NCBI GenBank assembly: GCA_019096155.1
Contig: JAHCVI010000001.1
Span: 11,098,001 to 11,162,000, forward strand
Length of the DNA stretch: 64,000 bases
Reading direction: 5' to 3'
From: Staphylotrichum longicolle
Taxonomy: Eukaryota; Ascomycota; Sordariomycetes; Sordariales; Chaetomiaceae
The first letter of the stretch is position 1, and each line of letters starts with the position of its first letter. Positions 35,680-46,874 of the stretch are shown one piece after another. The notes below the pieces were generated by a model, which saw only the letters and a program-made list of their open reading frames with translations, was not told the DNA's origin and did no database searches. The position numbers and the translations under genes are program-made.

Positions 35680-36024
35680 GACGGCCTCCTCCTCCTCCAG
35701 GCTCGTGGCCGTCGGCGTGGTCGCCCGGCGCGCGCCCTCGGCCATCTGCGCGGCCACGTCCGGGTGGATGACGCCCTCGCGGGCGATGAGCTCCGCGTCG
35801 ACGCCGAGGAGGGTCTCCTTGAGCGGCGTGGCGTACGAGACGACGCCGCCGCGGAAGGCGGCGCTCGCGCCGGGGACCGAGGTCAGCGCCGACATGACGA
35901 GACCCGCGGTCAGGGACTCGGCCACGCCGACGGTCTGGTTGGCCGCGCGGAGGAGGCGGATCACGTCCCCCGCGAGGTCGTGGAGGGTTTCGGTGCTGCG
36001 GGTGGCGGTGGGGGGCGCCGACAT
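35419..36024 (-). CDS. CinA C-terminal domain protein (NMN deamidase-like)
   Basis: Single exon, 201 residues, start ATG at 36024. The family motifs are present: VGVAESLTAGLVMSALTSVPG, FRGGVVSYATPLKETLLGV, HPDVAAQMAEGAR, GIGTTGVAGPDKQDGKPAG and TVYIGIAS. This is the stand-alone form of the CinA/YgaD C-terminal domain, which in bacteria deamidates nicotinamide mononucleotide in pyridine-nucleotide recycling. The function in fungi is not established. Unusually, a run of about eleven threonines, encoded by a pure ACG trinucleotide repeat, is inserted just before the WGIGTTGVAG motif after an EEEE stretch. The open frame extends upstream of the ATG, but that part is His/Thr-rich leader with no recognisable homology. 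Confidence 0.87.
35647..35679 (-). repeat. ACG trinucleotide microsatellite inside the CinA-domain gene
   Basis: About 11 uninterrupted CGT units on the plus strand, read as ACG (Thr) codons on the coding strand. Copy number probably varies between strains. Confidence 0.9.
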
Positions 36025-36619
36025 GGCGGGTGTGGTGGCTGTTGTGTGGTGTTGTCTCGTGTGAGGGTGTCTTGTGTGAGCGTGTTTTGTGTGAGGGTTG
36101 ATGGTGTGGATGATGGCGGTGATGGAGGAGGAAAGGGGGAGCAGAGCGGACGGCGAGAAGCCCGGGACTCTTGAGTTGCTTGTCTTGTTTATGACTCTGA
36201 CTCCGAGAGAGCCTCGAGGCAGTCGACTCAGCACTCTGTCCTCACCGGCATGACTCTTTGGACTAGGCACCGACGTCCGACAACGTGCAGCCTCGAGGCT
36301 GAGGGCGGTCTTGGAAGGAGCCTTGGGGGCCGCGATGACGCTTGAAGATTCACGAATGAAACAAGACGGCCATGGTCTGAGTGCCATGTGCGTTGGGATG
36401 CATATCCTCTGTAGACATTTGGTCCCAGATGGAACCCGCATCATCTCGGCAGAGAGACGCCAGGGACTCATTGCATCCACGCTTCTTAATCGTCATAGAA
36501 TGTGGACTTGGAAACACTGACCAAGTCTCATTGAACTCGCAGGGTTAGGGTACTGTACACTACGGTTGGCTGGTTTGCGCAATCGCTTATTTAGCAAAAC
36601 TCGGGTGCACAAATTTCAA
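36025..36619. other. Upstream region of the CinA-domain gene
   Basis: Contains the 5' flank of the minus-strand CinA-domain gene. It has GTGTG/TTGTGTGAG repeats near 36055-36100 and no supported gene up to the tRNA. Confidence 0.5.
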
Positions 36620-36701
36620 GGTCCGCTGGCTCAATGGCAGAGCGTCTGACTACGATTCCTCAGTAATCAGGAGGTTCCAGGTTCGACCCCTGGGTGGATC
36701 G
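36620..36701 (+). tRNA. tRNA-Arg (anticodon ACG) with 10-nt intron
   Basis: Cloverleaf by eye: acceptor stem GGTCCGC paired with GTGGATC (two G-U pairs), D stem GCTC/GAGC, anticodon stem TCTGA/TCAGG, and T stem CCAGG/CCTGG around TTCGACC. The discriminator base is G. The anticodon ACG is at 36652-36654, and a 10-nt intron (36656-36665) sits one base 3' of it, the canonical position in eukaryotic nuclear tRNAs. Removing it leaves the loop CTACGAA. Directly downstream, TTTCTTTTT fits an RNA polymerase III terminator. Confidence 0.93.
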
Positions 36702-37202
36702 TTTCTTTTTCACTTTCTTCTGTCTTTTTTCCTCCCTTCAGCATCAAGCCCTCGTTTTCTCTGTCTGGTAAAACCATTCATTCATTGCCCAACAGCTCTT
36801 TTGCTTTTCCACGCTTCATGTTGTCGATTGACCAGATAGCCAATCAACCCTCAAATTCTCTCTTGGTCCTGGACTCCCCAACTCACGACACCATCTCCTC
36901 GGATTAACACGCGCAGAGCAGCGCACCGCAGCAATATTTCACACTTTTGCACACACCTCCACCCCAAAACCCAAGGTCTAACACCACTAGCTTCCCATTC
37001 TGTATGTAAAAGTCATGTCTTCTTTTATCATTCCCAAACCAAAGAAACTCAATGCCCCCTGAGAAATAATAATCACAACCTCCCAACAACACAACGCCCC
37101 CCCTTTGCCAAAACCAGATGCACCGCCCATACAAACCACAACTGAAAAAATCCCATATGTGAGTCTCTCCATACCAACCCTTCCCTCTAAGCTACCTTGA
37201 CC
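36702..37202. other. Spacer between tRNA-Arg and 3' end of UBR1
   Basis: A polymerase III T-tract at its left end, then T/C-rich sequence containing the 3' flank of the minus-strand UBR1 gene. No gene is supported. Confidence 0.6.
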
Positions 37203-40200
37203 TCAGATAGTCTCCCACCCGCCATTATTGATATCCGCCTCCAGCTTCCTCGAGATGAAGCTCGGCACGCCGTGGCTCAGCCACAGGTTCCTCAGCATCG
37301 AGTCATAGCGCTTCTGGTGCAGGAACAGCTGCCGCCCGAACCGCAGGCCCATGTCCACCTCGCCGAACTTGTCAATGTACGGCGCGTTGCTGAACGACCC
37401 GGACAGCCGCGACAAGTAAAACACGCAGCACTTGCGGATGTTGATAAAGAGGCCGATGTTTTTCTGGCATCTTTTGTTTTGCCCCCACGTTAACACCCAT
37501 GTCAAGCAGTGAGGAATGAATAGTTGGGTGGACTTACTTGACCATGTGCTGCTGCGCACCCCCGATCCGGATGACCTTGTTACGGCCCTCCTTGACATCC
37601 TTGGCGCAGCAGACGGCCTGGCCGCAAAAGATGTCGCCGCAAAACAGACAGATGATGGGGTCCGTGAGGTCCTTGCCCTTGCTCGGGCACCGCCGCCGCG
37701 TGCACTCCTCGATGAGCGTGTCGTAGTTCTTGGGCAACCCGACCAGCTCAAAGATGCCCGGGTGGCTGATGACGGCCGACTGCGGCAGCTCCTCCTCGCC
37801 GCCGTGGTACGGCCACAGCGCCTGGTGCTTGACCCACCCCTGCACGAGCCGCGGCGTGTCGGCGGTCCAGCCGTGCTGCACGCCCTGCGCCGGCGTGAGG
37901 GCCGTGAGCATCTCGTCGAGCGACGGTAGGCGGAGCGCCTCGGTCAGACGCTCGAGCTCGCGCTGCTCGGGGTTGGGGCTCACGCGGCTGTTGAAGTCAA
38001 CGCCGTACTTGACGTGCAAGAGCATGACGCACTTGCGCAGGAAAGCCAGGGCATACTTGCGCAGCAGGCCGTACCAAGACTCCCACGTGTCCATGCCGGG
38101 CTGGTTGAACGCCTTGTTCTCCCACGCCGGCCGGTCAAGGTTTGTCAGGGGGTCCGCCGCGCACTCGATGTCCATCTCGCTGAGCACCTCGCAGAAAGCG
38201 ACGAGCCTGGCGGTCGACGGGTCCAGGTCCTCGCGGCGGGACATGTACTGGAACCAGAGCGCTGCGGGCGTGTTGCGCGCGAGATAGAATATCACCTTTG
38301 TGATCTCAGCCAGGTAGCAGAGGCGGACCATGTGCGCGATCTCGTACTGCTGCGCGGGGACGACACCAAAAACACACTCGCACAAAAAGATGAAGGGATC
38401 CTGGCTCAGGAGAGGAGGGTACGCGTTGGCCGGAAACCGTGTGTTCTCCGTCTCCTCGCCCAGGTACTGCGTCATAAACAGCTGGCAGTGCTGGCGCTCG
38501 CTCTCCCTGCGGTACTCGGTATCAATCTTGTTCTCGCCGGACTCGCGCAGGCCACCGACGGCAATAAAAGACGTTACCGTCTCGCCGAGGATGCGGAGCT
38601 GTGTGAGGACCTGGTCGGGGACCTTTTCAAGGAAGGTCATGCCGTATTCGGCCTCCACGCCGCGCTGCTGGATCTCCACGGCTGAGATGGAGAACCCCAC
38701 AGAGCGTGCAAGTGCGTCACTGCCGTACAGCTCGTTTGGTTCCTGCTCCGGGGGCTCAAACTGATGCCGGGACGAAATCCCGTTTTTCCTCAGGGTGTCC
38801 CTGAGCCGACGATAGACGTTGACCAGCTCCTTCATCGCGCTGTTGACATCGGGAGTGGGACCGCGTGCGGAGCCCTGATCTGGAGCCGAGACCAACGAGA
38901 ACGTCTCACTAAACGGAGTGCCAGTCGAGACGGACTGAGCCCCGACGTCGACCCAAGCATCGTCCAGGAGCTGCGAGGACTTCTCGGCGAGGTTGTTGAT
39001 CATTTGATTGGCCGTGTAGGCGGCAAAGGTGTTTTGGACCTGATCCGGCGGCCGCGTTGCCCCCAGCGTGTAGTAGGCAGAGTGAAGCTGGGAGTCGAGG
39101 AAGGACGAGAACGAAGTCGACGGCACCAACGGCCCCGGGTACGACTCTTCCTGGCCCTTCCAGATGATGGGCAGGAACGCGTTCCCAAGTGCCTTGCAAA
39201 GCGGGCACACAAACTCGAGGCGGCTGGTCTTCTCTGGCGCGTGCCGCGCAATCTGTTGGTTGTGCCGCCGTACGGTAGCGTCAAAGTAGGCTTCAAAGCA
39301 GTGGTAGTGCATGATGTGGCCGCAACCAATCGAGACCGGACCGGGGCGAGACAGCTTGGCTGGGAACCCCTTGCCGATGACCTGGCGCTCCGTCTCGAAT
39401 GTCTGACCCTGCTGATTCACCTTGTGAACGACCTGCCGATTCTCACCGGCGACGCCAAACGGCCGTATGGCTTCTGCCGACCGGTCGAGGTTGTCAGGGG
39501 TATTGAACGCCTCCCTGACAAAATCGGGATCCTGAAAGTCTGTCTGGCGGAGGATATTGCTCTCAGTGAAGTAGGCGAACGTTCCGTACAGCCGGCGGTC
39601 ATCCGTATCCTCCTGGCACAGGATACAGGTGCCTGACGGGTACTTCCAGAAGTTCCTGTGCTCCTCCATCGGCGGGACGTCCTCTTCGTCTTCAAGATCG
39701 TCCATCTCTCCCCAGTTGACGTCGCCCTGGTTTTCCATGAAGCTTTTCTGCTGGGCTTGGAACTGCGCCATGACACGAGCCTGACGGTCCAACGCTGCCC
39801 GCTTCTTCCGCTCGCGCTCCTCGTCGACACTGCTGGCTGCGGGCGAGGCTGTGCCCATACGGTCTACGGAGAGACCGAGACGCTCATAGCTAAATTCGAA
39901 TGATTTAGGCCGCTTCTGCCGCATTCTCCTCAGGATCGTAGCGACCTTCGGGTGACACGTCTTGAACTCGTCCTTTGAAGCTATCAGGTTCAGCAGCGCC
40001 ACAATCGTCTTGGCTTGCGGGACATCTGGCATGAAGTTGCTGCGCGCCTGCTGGTTGAGCGCGTTGGCAATGAAGGATGCCTGCGGCTGGTCCTCATCCG
40101 ACCTGTCCTCGGCAATAGCGATGAGGATCAGATGCAGAACAACCTGAAGGAATGTCTCAACACGTGTCGACGGGACTTGGGGTGTAAGATCGGGGTATAG

Positions 40201-43200
40201 AAGGGTGTATAGAAGCGAGTAATAGGTGATTTGGGCGAACATGCCAGTGCTGGTGAACCCGGCTAAGGCAGCAAACACCCCTGAAGGGATGGGTCGCAGC
40301 TTCGGCTCGTAGACGACATCTTCCACGGGCTTTCCGGTCTTTTTGGCAACGCACTTGCGCCATGCCATCTCGGCCTCCTCGCGCTGGTTCTTGTTGTAGT
40401 GGGCAATGTAAGGATCGACGTTCTCAATGTACTGCGGCTTGAGCTCAAACGTGCCGACATCGGTCAGGCCCTCTGGCGACTTAAAGCTTGTCATCTCTTC
40501 CAGGAGCCTGTGGAAATCTTCCTGCTCTTGGAACTTGTCTGGGAGCTTAAGGCAGATATCCGAGAACGACAAGGGCTTGAAGCAAAGAACGTGCGTGAGG
40601 TCGCGGCGCATGGATTCGACGTGAGGGCTTTGGGCATCCTCAGTCGGGATAAGCGATGTCCTGTCGCTGAGAAGGATGATCAGCAAATGGATCATGTCCT
40701 CGACGACATCGAGATGCTGGATGTCATCCTGAGCCTTCGACTTTTGCTCAAAAATGCCCTTGGCCCACTTCTCCATGCCGAAGCGGTCGACAACAGAGGC
40801 GAGCACGCGGCTGGGATCGCAGACCACCAGAGCCGTCTGCAGCAAGAAGATATCCCGGTGGTGCGAGACGTCCCTCTGGCTGACACCACGGTAAGTGCCG
40901 GCTTGGTGGCGCAGACTCAGACCGTTCCTAACCCACATGCCCGCCTTCATCTGGGCGAGCCAGGCACACACGCGGAGCGGGAAGTCAAACGCCGCCATCA
41001 GGTAGTCCTCCGGACCGTACTCGTCGTAGCGTGGCATGGTCTTCTTGCCCATGGAGCGCGGTTTCATCATGAGCTCCTGGGTCGTGAAGCTGAGGAGCGC
41101 TCTCAGTTGCTCGACAGGCATCGCCTTGCCGCATTCGATTAGCCAGGATAGCGTGTAGTGGAGAGCGTGATGGAAGCTGATGGGCTCCTCTTCCACCACA
41201 AACTTGACAACGTCGAAGTCACGACCCGGGGGTTCGAACTCGAAATCGTCGAGCATCTTGAAACGGACTTCGTCCTTGATCTCTGACTGGTTGAACCTGC
41301 CACGCTCGGCGCCGATCGAGTTGATGATGACGGTTTTGGCAGCGAGGCGGATCGCCCGCGACACGTAGAGCGAGTCCTGCTCCTTGACATGGCGGAAGGA
41401 CTCGGCGAACTGCCTGCAAAGCCTGTTGATTTCACGAGTGACGAGAGAGGCGCTTATCCAACTGTCGGTCTCGTACTCAACATGCTCGCCCACAGCCCGC
41501 ACGTTGGGGCAAATGCCCTGGTGCAGCTTAACAAGGTCCAGGAACTGCATCATATACCGTTCTTCTGTTCTAAGGCGTTCTTGGACGTTGGGAGAGCCAA
41601 AGAGATACTTCAGATCGAGGAAGAAGTGGTACATCCTCCGGTTCGTGACGGAACCGGTGTCAAAGGAGAGCACCGCATTCGACGCCACGTCCCATGGATG
41701 CCCGACTTGCCGAGTGGTAAGAAACGTGTAAAGGATAGCCATCAAGCTGGTGAGGAAGTTGCCACGTTCGACAATCTCGGCGGTGATGGAAGGGGTGGTG
41801 AGCATTTGGAGCGAGATGTTGATGATGGAGTGGTCGGGCTCCCGATCACCGATGAGGTAGAGTTGAGCGAGGGTGGTGTAGAGGCCGGCGAATCGCAGGC
41901 CGAGGACGCGTTTGAACTCGGGGATTGTGACGACGGTTGAGATGTAGAGCGACCGCAGGTCGTTACGGACCTTCTTCCACATCCTCAGGTCAAAAAGAAT
42001 CATCCAATCGAGGCGGACTCGCTCAAACAGGTCCTCGGCTACCGGGATGTTCTCTTGTTCCACATAGCCCGCAGGCGTGGCGAGCCAGTACTGGCCGGGT
42101 TTGGGCGGCGGGAGGGCCTGGGCTCCTTGCTGGCCAGGGGTCTTGGGTACCTCGAGATGGGCTTTGGCGTACACGGTGGGAGCAATGAGGGGCTCTGCGG
42201 TATCAGAGTCTGAAGGAGTAAGTTCACGTTCGCGCGCGGTCCGGCGGGGCACCGGAGGCGGCGGAGGCGGAGGCGGGTAACCAGCAACGGTGGCCTCGTC
42301 CTCCTCCAACGCCGTGTCTTGGCGCCAGTCTTGCATGGGCACATCGCCGTCTTCCCGGGCATCGAGCATCATGACGTCGTCGTCGTCATCCCCATCTTCT
42401 TCCATGTCACTGCCGGGAGTGTTGTCCTCACCATCATCCTCCTCATCCTCCTCGTCCTCATCGCTCACGCCTGCCGCAGCCTCCCGACGAGCAGCCCGGG
42501 CGGCACGTCGAGCCTGAAGCAGAATTCTACTCTGCTGAATGTAAAAGTCATTGGCCTCTTGATCCTCTTGGTCAATGAGATCCTCGTCATCAATGCCACC
42601 CTTTCCGACAATCGCATGCGTGGCCGGGCTCCCCTTGCGCCACGGCTTGAGCATCTCCTCGCACACAACTTGTCTCAAAAGATGATGGTCCTGGCCGACG
42701 CTGCACCCCGAGATATCCCTGAGCCACTCAACCATGGTCCCGCACATTTGCTCCCTGAAGGTGTCCCGAGCGGAGCGGATCGTCACGGTGACCCTAATCC
42801 GCTCGAGGGTGTTGGCAACCTCGATGAGCTTCTCGATGCTCCTGTCGTACATCAAGATGCTCCTGCCGATCCCGTCCGTCTCGTAGGCCTTGGCGAGCCC
42901 GTTGGCCAGCGTCGTGCTGCATGCACGAGCCACCTGGTCCCGGACATCGAGAACGGTGTGCTTTTCATCGTTCCACAGGAGCACAGAGTACTCGCCGGGC
43001 GACTCGGTGTCGCCGCCGCAGTACGTGGGCGATAGCCTCGACATCCTCTCGTCTTGCTCGATAGACTCGACCGTCTTCATCTGGCGCAACTGCTCGGGCG
43101 AGCACGAGATGACATCGCACAGATAGTCGAAGACGCGGCCGATGGTCATGCGCGTGTTGGCCACCAGGTCTTCGGGCAGCGCGGGCGCCTCCTTGCCCTT

Positions 43201-43698
43201 CCCTTTCCCCTCACCCTCCCATACCGAATGTATAGTACAGAAGACGGGCCTGTTCCACGCTTCCGGGTCTCCGCAGTCACAGCATCCGCTGTTGCCCGGT
43301 GAGACGCTGATCCTGACCATGTGGCCGGTGTGGTCGGTGGCGTCGAAGCATCGGCTGCACAGACAGACCGTGTCGTCGGCGCTGCATGTCCTGCACGCAT
43401 ACGAAGCCTCACCCTGCTTGAAGATGTGTCCGCACGCCTTGCCACGGGCCCCCTCGGTGTATTCGGCGCCCTCGACAGAACCCTGGGCCTCCCTGAGCTT
43501 GAGCGTTCCGCCCCGCGCCGGACCGCCGGTCGGGAAGAAGAGATTCATGTAGTCGGACTTGCCAGCGGCCATGCACCAGAAGAGGGCCGTCAGCAGCTCG
43601 TGGCGGGCATCGTCGGTGTATCGGTAGTTGTGGCGAGCCGGCAGCTCCAGCAGCAGCTGGCAGAGCTGCTGCTCCTGTGTCGACATTGTGGTCTCCAT
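37203..43698 (-). CDS. ubr1: N-recognin E3 ubiquitin ligase UBR1
   Basis: Recognises destabilising N-terminal residues and ubiquitinates their proteins with a Rad6/Ubc2-type E2 (N-degron pathway, cytosol). Two exons: 43698-37538 and 37470-37203, joined over a 67 bp GTAAGT...AAG intron that restores QHMVK/CQKNIGLFI. The product is 2142 residues; METTM gives two possible ATGs (43698 or 43686). The UBR-box zinc finger lies at residues ~86-160 (CGHIFKQGEASYACRTC to PVFCTIHS). A ClpS-like type-2 N-degron domain is at ~235-320 (GEYSVLLWNDEKHTVLDVR), followed by an acidic linker at ~405-455. The RING-H2 region is at ~1355-1500 (CILCQED, GCGHIMHYHCFEAYFD, FVCPLCKALGN). The conserved C-terminal autoinhibitory domain has CLFCGDIFCGQAVCC and ends NNGGWETI. 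Length and domain order match fungal UBR1. Confidence 0.96.
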
Positions 43699-44684
43699 CG
43701 TGGTAGACAGGCGGTAAAAGCTACGGCGTTGTCATGTGTGCAATACGTGTTGAGCAGCTCGTTGAAGATGTCGTGGCAACCGTCGGAATCGACAAAGCAA
43801 AGAAGACAAAACCGATCGCTTGTTGCGTTGGTTCTAGGTTGGTGGGTTGGTTGGTTGGGTTCTCTCTGGGCTTTATTGGAGATGAAAGGAAATGGGGGGT
43901 TATCGTGGGGTTAGAAGCTCTGCGAGGAGGGTCCAGGTGGGAGGCAGGAGCAACTGGCGTCAGCCAGGGTGGCGTGTCCCCAGGTCTTGCAGCAGAATAA
44001 TGGAGGTACGGAAAGTACCTGGGCGTATTTCTAAGAGCCACCGAGAAAAGAATGGAGTCACTACACAGCAGAGCTCAAAGAGCTAGGCCCTCTCCAGGGT
44101 TTCGGCAAGGATCTGCGGCTCTGTTCTGCTGATAGTTTATTTCAAGACAAAATTGCCGGCGTGGGCCGTGGTTTGTCTCTCGCAGTGCAGCAAAGCCGCA
44201 GTGACAAGCGAGTTCCTGAAGCGCGAAGGCTGCAGTGGAACATAGCGCCGTGAACGCCTTGCAGGGGTCTTTGCCTCGGGCAAGCGCCTAGGCCATGCAG
44301 CACGTCAGGGAGCGGGAAGCTGTGGGCATTCATCCAATTCAAGCCTCAGCAATTCGTTCACATCACACAAGCATTAGGTCATACCTCCCCGGATTGCGAG
44401 TAGCAAAGATTACCTGGCCCGGACATGCATGGACCGGAGCAAAACGCACAGAGCGATACACCGTTTAGAGAGGTCCTAGTGGACGCCCTGCGGAAGCCTC
44501 GCCGCAAGCCAACGGCTACAACTCTCGAACCTGCAACAATCCCATTCCTGTCTCAATGTCTCGGCAAGGCGAGCTTCTATTCTCTACAACCGTCCCCATA
44601 ACCAGATGTACACGGCCGAGGGCTCCGCAAACCCGCCCCGACGCAGTTTTCTCATCTTTCCCGCAGTGTCGTCCTAAACCCTGC
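43699..44684. other. Upstream of UBR1 and downstream of QCR9
   Basis: About 1 kb holding the UBR1 promoter. It includes a GGTTGG-repeat stretch near 43830-43858. No gene is supported. Confidence 0.55.
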
Positions 44685-45121
44685 TCATTCGTCATCCCCG
44701 CCCTCGACGTACTTGTGCCGGATGTCCTTCCATTGGCGCTATTCCCTGCCGTCAGCATATGTGTCCGTAGAATCTGATGGTCCTGGAATACGCGTACCCC
44801 CCGGTTGTTGTTGTCCCAGACCTTGTTCATCACCTTGTCGTAGCCCCTGCACACAAGACTCAGCATTGCGATCCCACTACCGGTCCGGATCTCAATCGGC
44901 GAACGTACATCTCGAAGGCAAAGGCACCGGCGAAAACGACGCCGAGCATGGTGAAGTTCCTCCGGAAGAGGGCGCTGGTGGTGTGAGTTAGTCTCGATTG
45001 CGGTCGGCAGCGGCTGCTCGGAAGGGGACTTGCTTGTAGATTGCGGTGGCCTGTGGACGCGCCGTCAGTGGTCAATCTCAAAGCCGCCTGCCATAGCCAG
45101 AACGTGCTCCAAACTTACCAT
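44685..45121 (-). CDS. qcr9: Ubiquinol-cytochrome c reductase subunit 9 (complex III)
   Basis: Small inner-membrane subunit of the mitochondrial bc1 complex, next to the Rieske protein and cytochrome c1. Five exons reconstructed on the minus strand: 45121-45119 (the ATG alone), 45050-45034, 44974-44909, 44846-44798 and 44738-44685. The four introns are 68, 59, 62 and 59 bp. The second begins GCAAGT, not GT, and ends CACCAG with a perfect ACTAAC branch site; frame and homology require this GC donor. The 62-residue product reads MATAIYNALFRRNFTMLGVV, then one transmembrane helix (VVFAGAFAFEM), then GYDKVMNKVWDNNNRG and RQWKDIRHKYVEGGDDE. This is the full QCR9 pattern at normal length. The conserved joins fix each splice site. 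It is divergent from the PYM gene (463 bp between starts). Confidence 0.92.
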
Positions 45122-45584
45122 TGTGACAGTGTCTTGGGATCCCGATTGAAGGGGCGGGTGCCGGGATTGACGTCGTGCGTGGGATGTGGGTTGGCAAGCT
45201 GTTCCTGGATGTTTGCGCTGCGAGCGAGCGAGCAAAAACGGACCACTGATTGAAGCCGGAAAGGCCTCAACGGAAGTATCCGGACGTTTCCCTGATTGGC
45301 CCAAGCTTGCCCTGAGCCTAGTCTTGGCGCTGGTGATGGCTTGGAAGAGCCCCGCCAACTTTCAAACTCGCATGGCCCTGTTAGAGCTTCGCTGTTGTCC
45401 CTGTTATCGCGCCGACGAGCGAAATCCAACGCCATTGCGGGTGGGAACACTCGGAAATGTGCTGAAAAACATTCATCACATTGCAGTCGGGCGGAGCTAC
45501 TATCGCCATCCGTCGTCGCCAAAGGCACATTCCCTTCCCTCATCTGCACCGAATCCCAGACACCTCACCCCACCTCGCCCAACC
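45122..45584. promoter_or_regulatory. Divergent promoter, QCR9 / PYM
   Basis: 463 bp between the divergent start codons. No coding chain. The leader of the PYM gene is C/A-rich just before 45585. Confidence 0.6.
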
Positions 45585-46172
45585 ATGCCTTCGACGCCGA
45601 CCGCCTCGGGCATCGTGACCGACGAGCTGAGTGGCGAACGCCACATCCCCGAGTCAAAGCGAGCCGACGGCACCACAAGAAAAGCCATCAAGATCCGCCC
45701 CGGCTACCGCCCGCCCGAGGATGTCGAGGTTTACAAGAACCGCACCGCCGAGAACTTCCGCAACCGTGGCAAGGGCCCCGTTCCAGGCGCCGAGGGCCTG
45801 AGGGACGACAAGCCGGCGCAATCATCCTCTGCTTCCAGCAACAAGAACGCCAAGCGGCGCGAGGCGCGTAAGAAGGCCAAGGCCGCCGGCGAGGTGGAAG
45901 GTGAGGTTGCACCTGCAGACGAAGCCAAGAAGGAGGAAGCGGATCCGGAGGCAGAAAAGGAGAAGAAGGTGCGGACTCTGAAGAAAAAAATCAGGCAGGC
46001 CAAGGAGCTCAAGGAGAAGAAGGAGACGGGCGAGTCGCTGTTGCCAGAGCAGATTGCCAAGGTCATCAAGATCAATGAGCTTATCAGGGAACTGGATGCG
46101 CTGGGATTCGATGCCGATGGGGAGCCCAAGGTTGAGGGTGCTGCTGGCGAGACCGAGGAGCCTTCCACCTGA
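45585..46172 (+). CDS. pym: PYM/WIBG-like Mago-binding protein
   Basis: Single exon, 195 residues. The N-terminal Mago-binding motif is clear: SGIVTDELSGERHIPESKR, then ADGTTRKAIKIRPGYRP and PPEDVEVYKNRT. PYM binds Mago-Y14 and helps disassemble exon-junction complexes on the ribosome after mRNA export. The C-terminal half is a long Lys/Glu/Ala-rich helix with a predicted coiled coil (KKKIRQAKELKEKKETGES), ending in a conserved ELIRELDALGF stretch. Length is normal for fungal members. The gene is intronless, unlike its divergent neighbour QCR9. Confidence 0.92.
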   Translation: MPSTPTASGIVTDELSGERHIPESKRADGTTRKAIKIRPGYRPPEDVEVYKNRTAENFRNRGKGPVPGAEGLRDDKPAQSSSASSNKNAKRREARKKAKAAGEVEGEVAPADEAKKEEADPEAEKEKKVRTLKKKIRQAKELKEKKETGESLLPEQIAKVIKINELIRELDALGFDADGEPKVEGAAGETEEPST

Positions 46173-46874
46173 TGGACAACGGGAACCTGAAGGATCACCT
46201 TTTACAATACCGCCTGCCGTCACCGACCATTAGCACGCGGCGCTCGCTGTGGCCCTGACTTCAACCCGGGCCGCCTGAGCCGCGACGGAGGCGAATGTCG
46301 AGAGCAGATATCTTGGAGCATGGTGCCACTCATGGCAAAGGACAAAACTCCAGGCTGGGGTTGGCAAACCGAAAGGCTTGAGACGGTTTAAACTTTGGCG
46401 TGCCGGTAAAGAATCAGTCACTTATTGAGCACGCCAAAATGATGGATGAACAGAGCCTGAGCATCAGTAGCTCGACCGGGACTGCCAGGAGCGGAGGAAA
46501 AGCCATTGTCAGATTACATGGGATGTTAAAGGGCAGGGTCTATATCTGAGAGCTCAATCTCGTGCACATGGCCCAGAAAACGTTCGTCCCATACTATTAA
46601 ATAGACCACAGAACAGAAACTATAGTCGACCCATGGCTTCATGTAGCTAAGGAAGCGTTTGCTTAATAGCCGCACTATGCCTTCTCTCACATGATGCTCC
46701 GACCTTTTCTCGTAGTCAGGACTGAGATTATTGGACATGCGCTAAGCGGAGGCAGTGGATGATGAAGCTGGGTATCAATAGGGAGGGTGTGGAATACAGA
46801 GGGTATCAGAGGTCTATATGGCAACGAGAACCTACACGGTAACGATACAATAATATACAGCGCCCACTTTCGAC
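46173..46874. other. Convergent 3' region between PYM and BCS1
   Basis: Contains the 3' flanks of two converging genes. It is AT-richer than the surroundings. No gene is supported. Confidence 0.6.

Noticed and set aside
45034..45050. GT donor a few bases downstream of the QCR9 GC donor
   Set aside because: Using the GTCCCC site shifts the frame and destroys the conserved ALFRRNFTMLG sequence; the GCAAGT donor restores it.
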